A stretch of 37,679 nucleotides of DNA from Isotricha intestinalis (Eukaryota; Ciliophora; Litostomatea; Vestibuliferida; Isotrichidae), in assembly GCA_023807065.1 (NCBI GenBank), contig JAJJLU010000488.1, positions 1 to 37,679 on the forward strand, read 5' to 3'. The notes under the pieces were generated by a model. It saw nothing but the letters and a program-made list of their open reading frames with translations. It did no database searches and had not been told where the DNA came from. Positions 8,379 through 17,514 of the stretch are shown one piece after another; the stretch's first letter is position 1; every line of letters starts with the position of its first letter. Position numbers and translations under genes: made by a program.

Positions 8379-10160
8379 ATGGATAATTCCTGTTGTTTTA
8401 TTTGTAAATCATCTAAATTTTTAGAAAAAAATAAATTTAATTTTACATGTAACCATATATTTTGTGTTAATTGTCTCTATTATTTAATTTTTCAAAACCA
8501 TATTAATGAACTAAATGTAGAAAAAATTTTAGTAAAATGTAAATGTAAGGAAGGAAGTTTAGAAATGACTCTAGATAATATATATGATATTTTTAATTTA
8601 AAATATAATTTAAATGAGTCAGATAAAGAAATAGAATCTTGTGAAATTCATCCTAATGAAGAAAAGCATTTATTTTGTAAAAATTGTCAGAAATATGTTT
8701 GTCCAGAATGTTCTAAATTATCTGAACATTCAAAACATGCAATTATTGAATATAGAGAATATGTTAATAGTTTTAAAAAGTTTTTAGATGGAATTCCTCT
8801 TGAATATCATTCACTAAAAGATTTTACTACAATGTTTGATTCATCTATAAAAAAGTTTTATAATGATGTTGAAAATACAATTAATAATACAGTTAAAACA
8901 ATAAATGATGTAATTGAAAGTCTTAAAAAGCTAAAAATTGAATATATAAAACAAATAAAAGAAAAATATTCAGATTCTATTAAATTATTTAAAGCTATAA
9001 AAATGTTTTATTCTGATTTTTATTGTGAATATATGAATCGTAAGACTATTACTGATATTTTTAAATTGAAATTTTTAAAAGATATAAAATATGAATTAAA
9101 AAAGATAGAGACAATTTTAAATCCTGAATTTTTTACATTTCTTTCTTCAATGAAAAAACAATCATTAGATTTAATTGATTTAATATCTCAAATATTATCA
9201 TATAAATTTGAATTTAAAGAAGTATCACGTGGTTTTGTAAATGTAGATAAAATTTATGGTCATAAAAAAGCAATTTATTGTGCAATTCAATTAAAAGATG
9301 GAAGAATATGTACAGGTTCAGGTGATTATACAATTAGAATTTGGGAAGAAAAAAAAGGATTTTTTAAAAATACAGTAACAATAGGAGAATCATATGGTGA
9401 AGTAGTAACTTTATTTCAAAGCAGAGATGGAAGATTATTTTCTAGTACTAAAGGTCATAATACAATTAGAGTATATAAAAAAAAAATAAATAATAATAAT
9501 CAAGAAATTTATGAATGTGAATCTACTTTATCTGATCATAGTGATACAATTACTTGGATGATACAATTAAGAGATGGAAGATTAATTACATCAAGTAGAG
9601 ATAAAAGTATTAAAGTATGGGAAATAATAAACAATACATTTTCATGTGAACAAACTTTATTAGAACATGAAGATGATGTTTATTGTGTAGAAGATATATT
9701 AAATAAAAGATTAGCTTCAGCATCAGGTGATAGAACAATAAGAATTTGGAGAGAAAAAGAAAAAAAATTTAGTTGTACACATATAATAAATGGACATACA
9801 GATAAAGTAAGATCTGTTGCTTTAATGAAAGATGGTAAATTAATTTCAACTGGAAGTGATTGTACTATTAAAGTTTGGGAAGAAAAAGGAGAAAAATTTA
9901 AATGTGTTCAAAGTTTTATTGCACATAGAAAATTAGTTAATAGTGTTATTGTGTTAAAAGATGGAAGAATTGTTTCTGCAAGTGCAGATTCCACTGTTAG
10001 AGTTTGGGTTAATGGGCCTAAAGGATTAATTAAATCTGAAGTTCTAAGAGATCATAAAAAAATAGTTATGGGAGTTTTAGAATTAAATGATGGAAGATTA
10101 GTTAGTTATGATTCCGATTCTATTGGTTATATTTGGAGAAATGGTTTTATGTTTGATTGA
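8379..10160 (+). CDS. RING / B-box / coiled-coil / WD40 protein, candidate E3 ubiquitin ligase
   Basis: A 593-residue, TRIM-like multidomain protein. Residues 6-56 form a RING-like finger: C6-x2-C9, C24-x-H26, C29-x2-C32 and a last pair C54-x-C56 that is one residue tighter than the usual C-x2-C. A B-box type 2 zinc finger follows at 88-120 (C88, H91, C100, C103, C108, C111, H117, H120). Residues about 125-280 are helical and Lys/Glu-rich, consistent with a coiled coil. From about 290 to the end there are seven WD40 blades with a DGR(L/I)xSxSxDxTIxxW pattern, a complete propeller. By analogy to TRIM proteins, the RING would recruit an E2, the coiled coil dimerise, and the propeller, in place of the animal SPRY domain, bind substrate. 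E3 activity is inferred. The stop is TGA. Confidence 0.88.
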   Translation: MDNSCCFICKSSKFLEKNKFNFTCNHIFCVNCLYYLIFQNHINELNVEKILVKCKCKEGSLEMTLDNIYDIFNLKYNLNESDKEIESCEIHPNEEKHLFCKNCQKYVCPECSKLSEHSKHAIIEYREYVNSFKKFLDGIPLEYHSLKDFTTMFDSSIKKFYNDVENTINNTVKTINDVIESLKKLKIEYIKQIKEKYSDSIKLFKAIKMFYSDFYCEYMNRKTITDIFKLKFLKDIKYELKKIETILNPEFFTFLSSMKKQSLDLIDLISQILSYKFEFKEVSRGFVNVDKIYGHKKAIYCAIQLKDGRICTGSGDYTIRIWEEKKGFFKNTVTIGESYGEVVTLFQSRDGRLFSSTKGHNTIRVYKKKINNNNQEIYECESTLSDHSDTITWMIQLRDGRLITSSRDKSIKVWEIINNTFSCEQTLLEHEDDVYCVEDILNKRLASASGDRTIRIWREKEKKFSCTHIINGHTDKVRSVALMKDGKLISTGSDCTIKVWEEKGEKFKCVQSFIAHRKLVNSVIVLKDGRIVSASADSTVRVWVNGPKGLIKSEVLRDHKKIVMGVLELNDGRLVSYDSDSIGYIWRNGFMFD

Positions 10161-10641
10161 AATTTAATTTTTTTTTAATTATTTATTATTTCATTATTTT
10201 ATTTAATAAATAAATTTAATGAATAAGTTTAAAGTTAGAAATATAATATAGGGAAAAATACAAAAATATCCTTAATCCAATGGAAATTAATATATTTGTT
10301 CAATTTTTAATTGATATAAAATTATAAACCTTATAATTCATGTTCAATTAATTTTATTGGAAGATAATACTAATACAGTTTTTCTAAAAATATAATTAAA
10401 TAATTCTCATTAGGAAAACATTTAAAAAGAAGAAAATGTTTTAAAAAATCTTTAAAACTATTTTTAAATTATAAAACAGAAAATATCATTTTTTTATTGA
10501 TGAAACAAATATTTGTTAAAAATTAGAAATTACTTTTTAAAGAATATATACTTAAAATGGAATTGCATATTTTATACATATATTTTATTTTTTTGAGAAA
10601 AATAAATATAATTTATAAAAATCAGAATTATAATAAAATTT
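10161..10641. other. 481-bp convergent intergenic region, no supported gene
   Basis: This is the longest gene-free gap in the window, lying between two genes that end toward each other. It is very A/T-rich with scattered slightly G/C-richer patches (for example near 10248-10285 and 10555-10570). No frame stays open, no tRNA-like or rRNA-like sequence is seen, and I recognise no conserved RNA. It must contain two 3' ends. A small structured RNA cannot be excluded by eye. Confidence 0.5.
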
Positions 10642-11058
10642 TTAATCTTCATCAACATTTAATATATCATTTTTTAATTTATTAATTTCTTCTTCGGAAT
10701 TTTCATCTTCTTCTTCTTCATTTTCTTTATTATTTTCATTATCATTTTTATCAATTTTCACATCATTTATTTCTTTTTTAATTTCTTCAATTAAATGATT
10801 ATTAGTATTATCTTCATCTTCATTACCTTTTATAATTTTATATTCATTTAAATTAGGTTGTTTATTTTCATATAATTTATGTTTCTGAATTAAATTATCA
10901 ATTTCTTCTGAAGTCATTATTGTTGCATGTTGTTCATCATCATCAAATTCCATTGGAATATATGATGAATTTTTTTTCTTTTTAGGACAAATTCCATTTT
11001 GTATCATTGATTTCATATAATTTGAAAGAGATTTACATTTAGTAGAAACAAATCCCAT
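10642..11058 (-). CDS. Small acidic protein with probable N-terminal lipidation
   Basis: A 138-residue protein not recognised as a known family. It begins MGFVSTKC: Gly2 with Thr6 fits the N-myristoylation pattern, and Cys8 is placed for palmitoylation, so attachment to the cytoplasmic face of a membrane is plausible. A basic patch (KKKK, residues 27-30) follows and could aid membrane binding. The C-terminal half is dominated by Glu, Asp and Asn and is probably disordered. The start codon is 72 bp from that of the divergent gene at 11131. Low complexity limits inference, but the defined N-terminus, the TAA stop and the spacing all support a real gene. Confidence 0.65.
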   Translation of the reverse strand: MGFVSTKCKSLSNYMKSMIQNGICPKKKKNSSYIPMEFDDDEQHATIMTSEEIDNLIQKHKLYENKQPNLNEYKIIKGNEDEDNTNNHLIEEIKKEINDVKIDKNDNENNKENEEEEDENSEEEINKLKNDILNVDED

Positions 11059-11130
11059 AATTTAAATAATTAAATTTTTAAAAAATATAAGTTTTTAATT
11101 ATTATTTATAATACTTTTATTAATCTAATA
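11059..11130. promoter_or_regulatory. 72-bp divergent intergenic region, probable bidirectional promoter
   Basis: An A/T-only spacer between the start codons of the acidic lipidated protein (minus) and the basic unknown protein (plus). There is no room for separate promoters, so shared regulation is likely. No specific factor site can be read. Inference from spacing. Confidence 0.35.
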
Positions 11131-12522
11131 ATGTCAGCTCAAATATGTGATAATTGTACAAATGAATTAAAAGAGGAAAGATATAAACATAATTATCAAA
11201 ATATTTTAGAACAAAATTCATCTTGTACATATGATATAAATAAATTCAAAAAAAATTATTCAAATTCCTTTTTATATTTAACACATCTTTTCAGAAATGG
11301 AAAATTAACCTTTAATTCAAGTTCAAAAAAAAAGAAAAGAGAAAAAAAACAAAAAGTTCAAAAAACATCGAATGATAATTATAGGACATTTAGACATGTA
11401 AATAGTCAAAATTTTATATATAATAATAGAGCAGATCCTTATAAAGAAGCAAATTTTTTATGGAATTTAGCAAAAAATAAACAGAAAAAATTTGTGTCAA
11501 ATGAAAAATTTCATAATACTTTTTCTTCTTTTGGAAATTTATTTGATAAAAATAATATTAATAGAGATGATTCAGAAGAAAAGAAAAATGATTTAAAAAA
11601 ATTTTATGCTGATTGTGTAAGAAAAGGATTTTTTGGAAGAAAAAATAAAGATAATATTCCACTTTTTTTTCCATCAATAACAACATGTCAAAATGAATAT
11701 TTTTCAAAAAGTGAAAAAGGTAGACATCAAAAATTATTAGGTGAATTTGGAAAATTATCTTTTTATTTATATCAAAGTCCTGAAAACAAATTAAAAATAA
11801 TTAAAGATTTCTTAATAAAATATCATATTATTGATTTAAAAAATTATACAAATAAACAATTGTTAAAATTAGAAAAATTAGTAATGAATTTTAATTTTTT
11901 GATGGAACCTTATAAAGATATTAAATCAATGATTAAAGATACTTTAGAAGGAAAAATAAGTTTTATAAATGAAGATAGTAAAAATTTAAATTATATTTCA
12001 CCTTATATTCCAAAAAGACAATCTCGCAAATTTTCTCCTCTTTTAAAAGACTTAAATTTATATAAAAATATGGATTTAGAAAGGCAAAAAAAAATATATT
12101 TAAATGATATTAATTACAATGGAGATTATAAGAAAATATATGATGATATTGAAAAAGAAGTAAATAGTTTAAATAATGAAACAAAATATAATACAATTTC
12201 ATCAAAGACAGAATATGGTTCTTTTAAATTTATAACTTCTTATAAAGAAAAAAAAGATTTAAAACCTAATATGATATTAACAAATGAAAAAAATATAATA
12301 AAAAGAAGAACAAGAACAATTCAAACATTTGATAGTAGTAGAAATAAAACAAGAAATACAACTATAAGTGAATTAACTGATAGATTGTATTATAAACCAA
12401 TGAGAAAAGAATTAGATATTGCAGATATTAAAAAACAAGGTAAATTAACAGAATTTGTTGCTTTTACATCAGCAAGAAATAAAATATTTGAAAATAAATT
12501 AAAAAATTTATTTGAAGATTAA
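11131..12522 (+). CDS. Basic protein of unknown function
   Basis: I do not recognise a family for this 463-residue protein. Near the N-terminus it has a lone CDNC pair (C6-C9), with another Cys near residue 32, too few for a standard zinc finger. Residues about 65-80 form a strongly basic Lys/Arg cluster that could be a nuclear-localisation or microtubule-binding patch. The middle (about 150-290) is the most ordered-looking part, mixing aromatic and hydrophobic residues (FYADCVRKGFFGRK, LGEFGKLSFYLYQ). The C-terminal third is Lys/Arg/Thr-rich with many short polar runs. No membrane segment or signal peptide is present. It is divergently paired with the acidic protein at 10642-11058. The uninterrupted 463-codon frame and coding-like composition make it a real gene. 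Confidence 0.75.
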   Translation: MSAQICDNCTNELKEERYKHNYQNILEQNSSCTYDINKFKKNYSNSFLYLTHLFRNGKLTFNSSSKKKKREKKQKVQKTSNDNYRTFRHVNSQNFIYNNRADPYKEANFLWNLAKNKQKKFVSNEKFHNTFSSFGNLFDKNNINRDDSEEKKNDLKKFYADCVRKGFFGRKNKDNIPLFFPSITTCQNEYFSKSEKGRHQKLLGEFGKLSFYLYQSPENKLKIIKDFLIKYHIIDLKNYTNKQLLKLEKLVMNFNFLMEPYKDIKSMIKDTLEGKISFINEDSKNLNYISPYIPKRQSRKFSPLLKDLNLYKNMDLERQKKIYLNDINYNGDYKKIYDDIEKEVNSLNNETKYNTISSKTEYGSFKFITSYKEKKDLKPNMILTNEKNIIKRRTRTIQTFDSSRNKTRNTTISELTDRLYYKPMRKELDIADIKKQGKLTEFVAFTSARNKIFENKLKNLFED

Positions 12523-12631
12523 TTTAAAATAAAATATAAATTACAAAATTACTATTACCTTATATAAATAAATAATTAATTTTATTATTAAATAACACTC
12601 ATATATAATACAATCTGAATAGATATCATTT

Positions 12632-13456
12632 TCAGTTATTATTATTAACAAGATTAATTTTATTAAAAAAAAAATTATTTATTTTTGTTTTGTTGGAAAA
12701 AGGAATTGGTATTGAACTATTTTTGGATAAAGAAAAGGACATAAAACTTGAATTTAAACTATGTTTATTTTTATTTAAAATTTCAAAATTTTGGAATGTT
12801 TTTTTTATATATGTATTATAAGAACAAACTGTTATTATTATACATGACAAAAAAATTAATGAAAATGATGAACTAAAAGAAATTATTAAAAATTTATTTT
12901 TTTTTTTCACATTCATTTTATCATCATAAAAAAATCTATATATGCAGAAAATTAAGAAAGTTGATATTAATGACATTCCAAAAAAATATATAATTAAATG
13001 TATTGTAAATCTTTTACAAGAAATTTTATCAAATTTTTTATCTTTAAAAAATCTAATATAATATTTGAATTTACAAATTTCACATTTTGCATTTTGAGGT
13101 TGAATTTTGGCTTTAATAAACCAATTTTTTAAACATAATTGATGTACATATTTTATTGAACCTTCACATTGACATGGATTAATTAATGGATTTTTTTTTG
13201 TTTCTTTTTCAAAACAAATTCTACAAGATTTTGATTCTATTAAATCAAATTTAGAATCATTTAATATTTTATTTATTGATAAATTAATTTTCAATTCATT
13301 TTTTTCTTTTTGTTGAAATAAAGTTAAACCTGGATTAATACTTAAAATATTTTGATTTCTTTTTGGATAAAAAAGACTTTTTGTTGATAATTTTATGGCT
13401 TTTTGTTCTTTTTGTTTAGGATAAGAATTTCTATTTTTATTGTATACATTTATCAT
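12632..13456 (-). CDS. Membrane RING-CH (MARCH-like) E3 ubiquitin ligase
   Basis: A 274-residue protein with a RING-CH (RINGv) zinc finger at residues 78-127: C78-x2-C81, the C-x-C pair of NPCQCEGSIKYVH, then H106-x2-C109 and C125-x2-C128. The C4HC3 order and the QCEGS(I)KYVHxxCLxxW core are diagnostic of the MARCH/Doa10 class, which ubiquitinates membrane proteins. Two hydrophobic segments follow, about 151-174 and 188-212, giving the usual hairpin with both tails cytosolic. The N-terminal 75 residues are basic; the C-terminal tail is Ser/Asn-rich. Size and layout match animal and plant MARCH proteins. The substrate is unknown. The stop is TGA, and the gene ends 109 bp from the convergent gene. 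Confidence 0.9.
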   Translation of the reverse strand: MINVYNKNRNSYPKQKEQKAIKLSTKSLFYPKRNQNILSINPGLTLFQQKEKNELKINLSINKILNDSKFDLIESKSCRICFEKETKKNPLINPCQCEGSIKYVHQLCLKNWFIKAKIQPQNAKCEICKFKYYIRFFKDKKFDKISCKRFTIHLIIYFFGMSLISTFLIFCIYRFFYDDKMNVKKKNKFLIISFSSSFSLIFLSCIIITVCSYNTYIKKTFQNFEILNKNKHSLNSSFMSFSLSKNSSIPIPFSNKTKINNFFFNKINLVNNNN

Positions 13457-13564
13457 AAAATTAAAAAAAAAATTTATTTTTCAATTTTTTTTAGAATAAA
13501 ATAATAATTTATCTATATTTGTCTTTATTATGTGATTACAATTTAATTAATTTATATTAAAATT

Positions 13565-14518
13565 TTATTGATTTAAAAGCATAGTTTCATCAAATTTATT
13601 TTCTTCTTTAATTATATTATTATCTTCATTAACTTCTCCTTTAAAATTTTCATTAATATGTTTTTTTAATTTATCATACCATTCTTTTAACTTTCCAGGC
13701 ATAGTAATACTATACATAGCTGGTGGAACATTCATTTTAGTATCAACTTGAGTGATTGAAATGAATTTAAAATCTTCTCCTTCTTCATACATTTTAAATA
13801 CTGAACAAATATCATTTATCCTAACTATATTTTTTCCTTCTGGTAAAAAATTATCATTTGTTGAAGATGAAAAATCATAAAAAGCATTATTTGAATAAAA
13901 ATCATATCTTTTATCTATAACATCTCTTTCAGATACAAATATCATTGGAGATTTACATATATAATATAATATATATTTACTTTTATCTCCTTCAATTATT
14001 TTATAATCTTTTAATGATTTATCCCATTGTAAACGAGCTTCTGGATTATTCATATAAAAATCTAAAATTTGAATTGTTGTTCCTTTTGGAAATTCACTTT
14101 TACTTATTTTATTTATTTGTTTTATAGCTGGGAAATTTCTATTAAAAATTGAACCTTTTTTATTAATATATAAATCAAATCCATTTTTAGATATTAATGG
14201 TTCAAAATCAGAATTATTATTTAATTGTTTTTCAATATAATTTAATATATTCTCATCTGTAAATTTGAAATTTATTTTTTTTTCAGTGTCACTTATATAT
14301 TTTTCTGGAAATACTATATTTCCTTTTAATGATGAATATTCTTCATCTTCTTCTGTTTTCATTGAAAGTGAATCTGCTTGTGATAGATTGAATTCTTTCT
14401 CACTTTGATTGCTTTGAATTCCTTTTATTATATTTAAATTAATTTCATTATGAGATATTTCTATATAATCAAATTTTTTTCTTGAAAAAAAACAAAGAAA
14501 TTTACAAAGTTTTTTCAT
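13565..14518 (-). CDS. START-domain lipid-transfer protein
   Basis: A 317-residue protein whose residues about 100-295 match the StAR-related lipid-transfer (START) fold. Recognisable blocks are the LYINKKGSIFNRNFPAIKQI strand pair, NNPEARLQWDKSLKDYKIIE (the conserved RxxWD segment), YICKSPMIFVSERDVIDKRY, and the closing amphipathic region PPAMYSITMPGKLKEWYDKL. START domains bind a single sterol or phospholipid in a hydrophobic cavity. The ligand cannot be told from sequence. The N-terminus is MKKLCKFLCFF, basic with two Cys and aromatics, which could act as a palmitoylated membrane anchor. An acidic Ser/Glu stretch (about 35-65) separates it from the domain. The start codon is 92 bp from that of the divergent SEC63 gene. 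Confidence 0.85.
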   Translation of the reverse strand: MKKLCKFLCFFSRKKFDYIEISHNEINLNIIKGIQSNQSEKEFNLSQADSLSMKTEEDEEYSSLKGNIVFPEKYISDTEKKINFKFTDENILNYIEKQLNNNSDFEPLISKNGFDLYINKKGSIFNRNFPAIKQINKISKSEFPKGTTIQILDFYMNNPEARLQWDKSLKDYKIIEGDKSKYILYYICKSPMIFVSERDVIDKRYDFYSNNAFYDFSSSTNDNFLPEGKNIVRINDICSVFKMYEEGEDFKFISITQVDTKMNVPPAMYSITMPGKLKEWYDKLKKHINENFKGEVNEDNNIIKEENKFDETMLLNQ

Positions 14519-14610
14519 TTTTTTAGAATAATTTTTTCTGTTTTATCGTTTTAAATTGTTAAAAAAAATTAGTGAACTAATTCAAATAATTAAATATTGA
14601 TAAATAAGAA
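14519..14610. promoter_or_regulatory. 92-bp divergent intergenic region, probable bidirectional promoter
   Basis: This spacer separates the START-domain gene (minus) from SEC63 (plus). It is A/T-rich with a few G/C positions near 14540-14550. No known element is identifiable. Shared control of a lipid-transfer protein and an ER translocation factor is possible and inferred only from geometry. Confidence 0.35.
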
Positions 14611-16491
14611 ATGGGTAATAATTCAAAAGAAGAAAATGATGTGACTTCATATTCTTTTATTGCTTCAATTTTACTTTTTATTATTTTTGGATTATTTATC
14701 AGAATTTATAAAAGATTATTTTATGATATATCATTTTCAAATGAAATTGAAAATAATGTTTGTAAATGTTCAAAATGTAAAGAAAGAATAAAAAATTATT
14801 TAACAAAAAAAAAAAAGGAAAACATTAATTTAACTTTCTTTATATATATAATAGCTATAGTAATTTTATTATATTTATTTATTGGATTATGTCAAGAAGT
14901 TGCAAATGAAACAAATAAAAATTTTAATCCATATGAAATATTAGAAATATCAGAATCTGCTAATGAAAAAGAAATAAAAAAATCATATAAAAAATTATCA
15001 TTAAAATTTCATCCTGATAAATCAAAAGAGAAAAATGCAAGAGAAAAATTTATGGAAATAAATAAAGCATATAGAGCTTTAACAAATCCAATAGCAAAAG
15101 AAAATTATAAAAAATATGGAAATCCAGATGGACCAGGTTTTATTAAAATAGATTTAGGACTCCCTAAATTTTTATTTAAAGGGAAATTTGCAAATGGATT
15201 TTTAATATTTATTGCAATTTCTTTAGTTATAATTGGTCCTATATGGTTTTTAAAATGGTTTAATCGTTCAAATCAATTTAATAATGAAGGATTATATATT
15301 ATTGATCAATCAGTATTTTATTATTTTTTAAATGAAGAAACTCCTTTATTTCAAATTCCATTTATTATTGGTTTAGCTGAAGAATTCAAACAATATTTTT
15401 ATAAAGAAAATAATTTAATGGAAAAGAAATATGTAGAAGATTTATATGATAAATATAATAAATATTATCCAAATATTGAAAATAATATTAAAGAAGATAT
15501 TTCTTATGGAAATAAAAAAGCTATTTGTATTTTATATTCTCATTTCATAAATAATAAAAGTACAATTTTAGAGGAAAATTATGAAGATTTATATTATGTT
15601 TTTCATAAAAGTATTGAATTACTTGATAATATGATTAATATGGTTATTTCTTGTAATAATACATGGTATTTTTATGAAAAAATTAATGAAGAAGATAAAA
15701 AAACTTCAGAAGAATTAGAATTATTTGAAGTAAAAAAATATAATTTAAATACTTTAAAAACTTTAATCAAAGCAAGGCAAATAATTCATCAAGAAACAAA
15801 CATAACAATAATAAAAAATGAATTTTTAGAATTACCAAACATAACTAATGAAGATCTAAATTCTTTTTCAAATATAGAATCAATAAAAGATTTAAAAAAA
15901 GAATTTAATAAAGTAAACAATAAATATGAATCAATAGGCAATTATTTAGATAAAAAGGAAGCATTAAAAAATATTCCATTATATGATATAAAATGTGATA
16001 TTGAAGTTCAACATTATGAAGTTGGAGATTTATTAATATTTAAAAATAAAATTGTGAGAAGTTCAAATGATAAAAACAAAAAAATAGGTTGGTGTCATTC
16101 AAATACTTTTCCAGGAGAAATGAATGAAAAAGTTTTATTAATAATTACAAATGAATCAAATAATAAAATTTTAGGAGTAAGTAAGTTGAATTTATATGGA
16201 AAAAAATATGAAATTAATTATGATTATAATATGATGACTGAAAATGAAGGAAAAATAAAATTTAATATTGAAGTAAATTCTCTTAACTATTTAGGAATTG
16301 ATAATAAAATTGAAGTAGAAATAGAAATTAATAAAGGAAGTAATCCTAAATTAATTAGAAATTTTATTAAAAATAGAATGAATTTTGTTTTATCTCAAAA
16401 TGATTTTGAAACAAATTATTTAAATCCTCTTCCTTATAATTCTTTAAATAAAAATGAAAATAATGAAAATTCCCATTTAAAAGAAGATTAA
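14611..16491 (+). CDS. SEC63: ER translocation J-protein SEC63
   Basis: SEC63 is the ER-membrane J-protein that docks the luminal Hsp70 BiP at the Sec61 channel for post-translational import. This 626-residue protein shows the full layout: TM1 about 13-32, TM2 about 73-93, a luminal J domain about 106-170 with HPD at 134-136, TM3 about 197-214, and a long cytosolic Sec63/Brl region to the end, where ETPLFQIPFIIGLAEEF and the C-terminal IKCDIEVQHYEVGDLLIF block fit the helical and FN3-like parts. Order and length match fungal and animal SEC63 (about 660-760). Unlike those, there is no long acidic C-terminal tail; the end is short and mixed-charge. The loop between TM1 and TM2, predicted cytosolic, has an unexpected CKCSKC cluster at 51-56. 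The start has an A-rich context 92 bp from the divergent gene. Confidence 0.93.
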   Translation: MGNNSKEENDVTSYSFIASILLFIIFGLFIRIYKRLFYDISFSNEIENNVCKCSKCKERIKNYLTKKKKENINLTFFIYIIAIVILLYLFIGLCQEVANETNKNFNPYEILEISESANEKEIKKSYKKLSLKFHPDKSKEKNAREKFMEINKAYRALTNPIAKENYKKYGNPDGPGFIKIDLGLPKFLFKGKFANGFLIFIAISLVIIGPIWFLKWFNRSNQFNNEGLYIIDQSVFYYFLNEETPLFQIPFIIGLAEEFKQYFYKENNLMEKKYVEDLYDKYNKYYPNIENNIKEDISYGNKKAICILYSHFINNKSTILEENYEDLYYVFHKSIELLDNMINMVISCNNTWYFYEKINEEDKKTSEELELFEVKKYNLNTLKTLIKARQIIHQETNITIIKNEFLELPNITNEDLNSFSNIESIKDLKKEFNKVNNKYESIGNYLDKKEALKNIPLYDIKCDIEVQHYEVGDLLIFKNKIVRSSNDKNKKIGWCHSNTFPGEMNEKVLLIITNESNNKILGVSKLNLYGKKYEINYDYNMMTENEGKIKFNIEVNSLNYLGIDNKIEVEIEINKGSNPKLIRNFIKNRMNFVLSQNDFETNYLNPLPYNSLNKNENNENSHLKED

Positions 16492-16590
16492 TGATATTAA
16501 AAAAATGAAATTTATTTTTATTTAACAAAAAATAAATAAATAAACAATTTCAAATTAAGTTTATTGATTTTTCACTTTTAAAGAATTAAT

Positions 16591-17425
16591 CTATATCTTC
16601 CATTGTTTAAATTTAATTTTTTTTCCATAATCTCTTAAATTTCCTCCCCAAAGAGTAGTGGCATTAATATTATCAAAATTAAGTAAATGAGAAATTGAAC
16701 CAATATTTTTAATACCAAAATTATTATTATATCTTGAACTAGGACAATGTTCAGTTAAACTTCTTAAAGTTATATTTGGAGACATATCAAATTTTCTTTG
16801 TCTAACTTTTTCTCCATTAATAGTAGAAGACTAAATAAATAAAAAATATTAATCTTACTGTATTAATTTGAATAAGTTTTCTAGCAATTTTATCTTTATT
16901 TCTTTCTAAATTATTTTTAGATTGTTCTAAAATAGGAGGTAAAAAAGGATCAAATAAATTTTTAGTTTTTGGAAAAGAAGTAGAATTCCAAGGATTAGGA
17001 TTAATATTTTTTTTAATAACACCTTTTTCACTTTTTCTTAACATAGTTTCAAAATCTAATATAGATCTATTAGCAGGTTGACCAGCTTTATGATCAATAA
17101 CATGATCAAAAACAGCTAAATTTGTTTTTAATTTCATTTTTTCATCTTTTGTTAATTCTATTCTTTTTCTGTATTTTTCTAAATCTTTATCATAAAATGA
17201 AGGAGAATTTGTACTTAAATCTTTTGAGACTGGACCCAATTTATCATAATGTCTTAATGCAAGCATATATTCTATATCACTACCTGTTATATAATAACAA
17301 TCTATTAAGTGACTGTATTGATTTACATTTTTTGGGATTTTTGATATAGTTATATGTTTTGTTTCATTTTGGGATTGAGATAATTTTGATGATTCTTGCT
17401 TTTTTGATACCTCTGTTTGTTTCAT
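16591..17425 (-). CDS. Two-exon protein of unknown function
   Basis: Joining 17425-16859 to 16830-16591 across a 28-nt intron gives 268 residues ending in TAG. The splice restores an open frame (QINT^SSTING) where exon 1 otherwise runs into a stop. I chose the Met at 17425 because the in-frame Met at 17500 would add a 25-residue Ile/Lys stretch encoded by A/T-only leader DNA, and because 17425 follows the usual poly-A context. No family is recognised. Ordered-looking segments are HLIDCYYITGSDIEYMLAL with ALRHYDKLGPVSKDL (residues about 38-75), a Lys-rich helical region, and a C-terminal ATTLWGGNLRDYGKKIKFKQ. No membrane segments or enzymatic motifs are seen. Short Pro/Asn/Tyr-rich proteins of this kind are common among axonemal microtubule-binding proteins, but that is only a guess. 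Confidence 0.75.
16831..16858 (-). other. 28-nt spliceosomal intron
   Basis: On the minus strand this begins GTAAGA and ends TTTAG, with A/T-only sequence between. Removal joins ACA (Thr) to TCT (Ser) in phase 0 and keeps the frame open for 80 more codons. Retention leads to a stop within the next 14 codons. The length is not a multiple of three. Confidence 0.85.
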
Positions 17426-17514
17426 TTTTTTTTTTATTTTTTTTATTTTTTTTTTTATAATTTTTTCAAATTTTAATAATATATATATATATTCATTCAT
17501 TTTTTATAAATAAA

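Noticed and set aside
10276..10640. A frame from about 10280 that stays free of TGA for over 100 codons if TAA is read as Gln
   Set aside because: In DNA this A/T-rich, TGA is rare by chance and reading TAA as Gln makes almost anything look open. Composition is not coding-like and no recognisable motif appears, unlike 17515-17807.
17426..17500. Upstream Met of the two-exon gene at 17500
   Set aside because: The added residues are an Ile/Lys run from a simple A/T leader; the Met at 17425 has the usual poly-A context.
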